DNA of 8,822 bases, taken from positions 1 to 8,822 of the forward strand of contig JAKADE010000090.1 of the NCBI GenBank assembly GCA_021820785.1. Reading direction: 5' to 3'. This document shows, piece by piece, positions 5,940-8,822 of the stretch (position 1 is the first letter of the stretch; the number at the start of each line of letters is the position of its first letter). Source of the DNA: Pseudomonadota bacterium (GTDB lineage: Bacteria > Pseudomonadota > Gammaproteobacteria > Steroidobacterales > Steroidobacteraceae). The translations under genes were made by a program, and so were the position numbers. The notes beneath the pieces were generated by a model. The model was not told where the DNA came from. It ran no database searches and was given only the letters and a program-made list of their open reading frames with translations.

Positions 5940-6719
5940 ATGAAACCGAAGAGCGCTGCGCTGGCCTTGGTGCTGCTGGGACCCGCAACGGCATTCGCCG
6001 CATCATCCCGCCCGGCTCCGGTCCCGGCGCATTTCACCGGCAAGGGACAGCTGGGCTTCGTGGCCTCGCAGGGCAATGCGCAGGGCAAGTCCGCCAACGC
6101 CGCGATCGACCTGAACTACCTCTCGGGGCTTTGGAAACACAGCCTGGATCTGACCGCGCTCTACGGCCAGAGTCTCGGGATCGTCTCAGCCGAACGCTGG
6201 ACGGCGATGTGGCAGTCGGACCGCAAGATCAGCGCCGATGCCTACGCCTTCGGCTCGCTGCGTTACGAACACGACATGTTCGACGGCTTCCAGTACGAGG
6301 GAAGCGGCGCGCTCGGCGTCGGCTACACGCTGATCCACTCCAAGACCACGACGCTCAGCACCCAGGTGGGCGCCGGTTACATGGTCTCGCGGCCCGAGAC
6401 ATTGACGTCCATTGCGCTGACGAATCCGACCCGGACCTTCATCGAGCGCATCCCGCAGGCGAGTGAGCGCTATGCGATCGGTACCCTCGGGGTCAGTTAC
6501 GAGCACACGATCACGAACACGACCTCGGTGAGCGACAAGCTGCTGGTGAATGCCGGCTCGGTCAACACGCTGGTGACGAACGACCTGTCGTTCATCGTCA
6601 AGGTCTCCAACCAGTTGGCGGTGAACCTCGGCTACCACATCCAGGACAATACGCACCCGGCCGCGGGCATCCAGCATCTGGACTCGACCGAGACCGTCAA
6701 TCTCGTCTACGCCTTCTGA
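5940..6719 (+). CDS. DUF481 family outer-membrane protein
   Basis: This 259-residue secreted protein of the DUF481 (YdiY-like) family is predicted to form an outer-membrane beta-barrel of unknown function. The E. coli relative YdiY has been linked to acid induction. A signal peptide is clear: short basic start, hydrophobic core, and ATAFAA cleavage region at about residues 16-21. The mature part opens with GKGQLGFVASQGNAQGKSAN (35-54), the family's characteristic first strand and Gly/Asn turn. Alternating amphipathic strands follow (for example SADAYAFGSLRYEHD and GALGVGYTLI), and it ends in a terminal Phe (NLVYAF), the outer-membrane insertion signature. The ATG has AAGGAG nine bases upstream; the open frame extends to 5508, but the signal peptide fixes the start here. 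It diverges from the GGDEF/EAL gene. Its last 13 bases overlap the convergent GST gene. Confidence 0.9.
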   Translation: MKPKSAALALVLLGPATAFAASSRPAPVPAHFTGKGQLGFVASQGNAQGKSANAAIDLNYLSGLWKHSLDLTALYGQSLGIVSAERWTAMWQSDRKISADAYAFGSLRYEHDMFDGFQYEGSGALGVGYTLIHSKTTTLSTQVGAGYMVSRPETLTSIALTNPTRTFIERIPQASERYAIGTLGVSYEHTITNTTSVSDKLLVNAGSVNTLVTNDLSFIVKVSNQLAVNLGYHIQDNTHPAAGIQHLDSTETVNLVYAF

Positions 6720-7408
6720 GCAGCCGCGGGGCGGCGCAAGTCCTCGGTTACGCTGCCGACGGCATGCGTCTCGCGATCGTGCGCCTCGTCCCGCCAGGGC
6801 TCGGCAAGCGCCTCGGCGTACCAACTGCGCATCGGCGCCAGCGCGAGCAGCCGCTCCGAGTAGGCGAGTGCCGCCGGGTCGAGTGGCAGGCCGTAGGTCT
6901 GGATGCGAAAGGCGACGGGGGCGAAGAACGCGTCGACGGCGCTGAACGCGCGTCCGGCGAGGAACGGTCCGGCAAAGCGCGTCAGACCCTCCTGCCACAG
7001 CGCCTGCAGGCGCTCCAGATCGGTGCGCAGCCGCGGCTCGATGCGGTGCAGGCGCACCCGCAGCCCGCAGCTCATGCTGCAGATCTGGCGCAGCGCGCCG
7101 AAGCCGGCGTGCATCTCCGCGGCGGCCGAACGGGCAAAGGCCCGCGCAAGCGCAGCGGCGGGCCACACGCCCTCGTGCCGTTCCGCGAGATATTCCACGA
7201 TCGCGAGTGATTCCCACACCACCGCGTCCCCGTCGTGCAGGCAGGGCACCTTGCCATTCGGGGAGAAGGTACGGAAATCGTGGGGCGCATCGATGGAGCC
7301 GAACGGAACGAGCCGCTCCTCGAAGGGGATGCCGAGGGTGCGCATCAGCACCCAGGGGCGCAGCGACCAGGACGAGTAGTTCTTGTTGGCGATGTACAGG
7401 GTATACAT
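6707..7408 (-). CDS. Glutathione S-transferase family protein
   Basis: This 233-residue cytosolic protein has the two-domain GST fold. The N-terminal thioredoxin-like domain (about 1-80) carries NKNYSSWSLRPW (8-19), whose serines are candidates for the catalytic residue, then GKVPCL with the cis-Pro (Pro55), and the glutathione-binding Glu66-Ser67 in ESLAIVEYLAE. The helical C-terminal domain (about 85-210) holds the N-capping box in FSAVDAFF (Ser156, Asp159). It resembles the bacterial YSSWSLRP subgroup; the substrate is unknown. The ATG has GGAG eight bases upstream, inside the 15-base gap after the EamA gene, so the two are probably co-transcribed. The C-terminal 20 or so residues (from about 213) look like a loose polar tail. 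The stop lies within the 3' end of the convergent DUF481 gene. Confidence 0.9.
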   Translation of the reverse strand: MYTLYIANKNYSSWSLRPWVLMRTLGIPFEERLVPFGSIDAPHDFRTFSPNGKVPCLHDGDAVVWESLAIVEYLAERHEGVWPAAALARAFARSAAAEMHAGFGALRQICSMSCGLRVRLHRIEPRLRTDLERLQALWQEGLTRFAGPFLAGRAFSAVDAFFAPVAFRIQTYGLPLDPAALAYSERLLALAPMRSWYAEALAEPWRDEAHDRETHAVGSVTEDLRRPAAAQKA

Positions 7409-7423
7409 GGCGGACGCTCCGGA

Positions 7424-8353
7424 TCAGGCCTCTTGGGCGGCGGCGCGCACCGCCGGGGCACGCCGGCGGCGCAGGTTGGCGAGTATGACACCGCCGATGA
7501 CGAGGGCGCCCCCGGCGAGCGTGAGGACTCCGGGGCGCTCCCCGAGCCACAGCCACCCGATCAGCACTGCGAGCGGCGAGGAGCAGTAGATGAAGCTCGA
7601 GACCTGGGTGGCGCTCGCGCGGTGGATGGCGAGGTTCCACGTCAGGTAGCCGAGGAAGGTCGGACCGAGCGCGAGCCACAGCAGCGCGGCGAGCCGCGGC
7701 GCCGGTGCGGCGCTGAGCGCGTGCCCGATCCCGAGGCCGAACGGTGCAGCGCCCAGGGCGCCGCCGGCGAGCGTCACTGCGGTGACGGCCTCGGCGCCGT
7801 AGCGCTGGGTCCAGGATTTCTGCCCCGTGAAGTAGACGGCCGCGGCGAGCACGCTCACCAGCACCAGCAGGGCCCGCGGCTGGAAGCGCAGGTCCCGACC
7901 GCTGCTGAAGACCACGAGGGCGACCCCGCCGAGCGCCAGGACGAGCCCGATTACGGTCCGCGCCGCGAGCCGCTCGCGCAGCCACAGTGCTGAAACGGCC
8001 GCGGTGGCGCCCGGGATCAGGGCGATCAGGATGGCCGCGGTGCCGCTGGCGACCCGCACCTCCGCGACGTTCAGGCACACGTGATAGACCGCGAGTCCGA
8101 CCACTCCGAGCGCGAGCATCGGCGGCCAGGCGGCGAGCGGCGGCAGTGCGATGCGCCGCAGTCGCAGGTACCCCTGGAACAGTCCGGCGGCGAGCAGCAG
8201 CCGGGCGAAAGCAAGCTGACCGGGCGTGAAGGCCGCAAGCGCGTAGGCGATCGATGCGTATGCGGACGACCATGTCAGCACCGCGATGCTGACGTACACG
8301 AGCGCGCGGGCGTCCAGGTGACCGCCGGCAGGCGCCGCCCTGGGGCGCGTCAC
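7424..8353 (-). CDS. EamA/DMT family transporter
   Basis: This 309-residue inner-membrane protein of the drug/metabolite transporter superfamily (RhaT/YdcZ-like, two EamA repeats) has about ten transmembrane helices. Evidence is the regular alternation of hydrophobic helices with short loops and the end-of-repeat pattern at both repeats: IPGATAAVSALWLRERL (113-129) in the first and SPLAVLIGWLWLGERP (259-274) in the second. A basic RRRR tail (295-298) follows the last helix, consistent with a cytoplasmic end. Substrates of this family are varied (amino acids, purines, other metabolites) and cannot be predicted here. The start is GTG at 8353, overlapping the ubiB stop by four bases (GTGA), so translation is probably coupled. 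The next Met is far inside, so the GTG is preferred despite a weak ribosome binding site. Confidence 0.9.
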   Translation of the reverse strand: MTRPRAAPAGGHLDARALVYVSIAVLTWSSAYASIAYALAAFTPGQLAFARLLLAAGLFQGYLRLRRIALPPLAAWPPMLALGVVGLAVYHVCLNVAEVRVASGTAAILIALIPGATAAVSALWLRERLAARTVIGLVLALGGVALVVFSSGRDLRFQPRALLVLVSVLAAAVYFTGQKSWTQRYGAEAVTAVTLAGGALGAAPFGLGIGHALSAAPAPRLAALLWLALGPTFLGYLTWNLAIHRASATQVSSFIYCSSPLAVLIGWLWLGERPGVLTLAGGALVIGGVILANLRRRRAPAVRAAAQEA

Positions 8354-8822
8354 AGCCAGCGGTACGCCGCGCCGAGCGCGATCGCCCCGATTCCCGTGAG
8401 CGCCCAGCCCGGCCAGCCCGAAGTGTCGATCGCGAGCCAGACCAGTCCGGCGAACAGCACTGCCGAGGCGCCGCTCACCGCATCGCGCCGGCGCGCCGTG
8501 TCACGCACCGTCTCGCGCAACTCCCTCAGGGCCGTCACTTCCGGATGGGTCTGCGGCTCGTGCACCCGCCGTACCGACTCTTTCAGCAGCGCCGGCAGGC
8601 TCTGCAGCGACTCGACCACATCGGGCAGCTGGCGCCACAGGTGCTTCACCAGCCGCCGCACGCTGACGCGCTCGCGCATCCACTCGCGCAGGATCGGCGT
8701 CGCCGTCGTCCAGATATCCAGCTGCGGATAGAGCTCGCGGCCCAGGCCCTCGACGTTGAACAGCGTCTTCTGCAGCAGCATCAGCTGCGGCTGGATCTGC
8801 ATGTTGAAGCGGCGCGAGATCT
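8350..8822 (-). CDS. ubiB: Ubiquinone biosynthesis protein UbiB, C-terminal part (cut by right edge)
   Basis: UbiB is an atypical kinase-like (ABC1/ADCK/COQ8 family) ATPase of the inner membrane needed for ubiquinone synthesis. The visible 156 residues correspond to the C-terminal end. They begin in the conserved QIQPQLMLLQKTLFNVEGLGRELYPQLDIW block, where the PQL..LQKTL..EGLGR pattern is diagnostic. A charged helical stretch follows, then two C-terminal transmembrane helices (the last 45 residues, separated by a DTSGWPG turn). The kinase-like core with its KxGQ motif lies outside the window, so catalytic residues cannot be checked. Full-length family members have about 540 residues. The gene leads a probable operon into the EamA and GST genes; whether ubiE and ubiJ lie upstream cannot be seen. 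Confidence 0.93.
   Translation of the reverse strand, partial: ISRRFNMQIQPQLMLLQKTLFNVEGLGRELYPQLDIWTTATPILREWMRERVSVRRLVKHLWRQLPDVVESLQSLPALLKESVRRVHEPQTHPEVTALRELRETVRDTARRRDAVSGASAVLFAGLVWLAIDTSGWPGWALTGIGAIALGAAYRWL

Noticed and set aside
5630..6097. N-terminal extension of the GGDEF/EAL frame up to 6097
   Set aside because: It would overlap the signal-peptide region of the DUF481 gene and cover the intergenic repeats. The added residues show no domain character, and the hemerythrin domain begins just after ATG 5629.
6186..8273. A 695-codon minus-strand frame covering the GST, the EamA gene and the antisense of the DUF481 gene
   Set aside because: It is an out-of-frame shadow of three well-supported genes, and the product is Arg/Ala-rich without recognisable domains.

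Overview
The window is a GC-rich chromosomal segment, most likely from a gammaproteobacterium of the Xanthomonadales, Nevskiales or Chromatiales type. This rests on UbiK and UbiB (accessory factors of ubiquinone synthesis), a membrane-tethered cytochrome c5, an amtB promoter of the NtrC/sigma-54 kind, and overall base composition. I see no phage, insertion sequence, CRISPR or plasmid signal. The genus cannot be fixed from this sequence.

Layout from left to right: (1) 1-493, minus: the first 164 residues of an AmtB ammonium channel, running off the left edge. It is preceded by a sigma-54 promoter (602-617) and a near-perfect NtrC box (671-685). (2) 740-991, plus: ubiK, ending in a strong hairpin (996-1020) shared with the convergent cytochrome gene. 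(3) 1045-1602, minus: a membrane-anchored cytochrome c5. (4) 1829-1905, plus: tRNA-Arg with anticodon CCG. (5) 1943-5629, minus: a 1228-residue cyclic-di-GMP protein, the centrepiece of the window. Its order is hemerythrin - GAF - GGDEF - globin - GAF-like - EAL - helical His/Cys tail. (6) 5630-5939: a divergent intergenic region with a 14-bp-arm inverted repeat and a 16-bp tandem repeat. (7) 5940-6719, plus: a secreted DUF481 outer-membrane protein. (8) 6707-8822, minus: a probable operon read ubiB (C-terminal part only), EamA-family transporter, glutathione S-transferase-like protein. Its last gene overlaps the 3' end of the DUF481 gene.

How the genes may work together: amtB should be switched on under nitrogen limitation. 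The large GGDEF/EAL protein carries two chemically different gas or redox sensor types, a non-heme di-iron hemerythrin and a heme globin, each placed ahead of one of two opposing catalytic domains. Both catalytic domains keep their key residues. It therefore looks like a single-chain oxygen, nitric oxide or redox switch for cyclic-di-GMP. UbiK, UbiB and the cytochrome c5 all belong to the aerobic electron-transport economy, but nothing in the sequence ties them to the cyclic-di-GMP protein.

The window is otherwise ordinary housekeeping chromosome. The main things worth following up are the dual-sensor protein, its His/Cys-containing tail, and the repeats in the divergent intergenic region.
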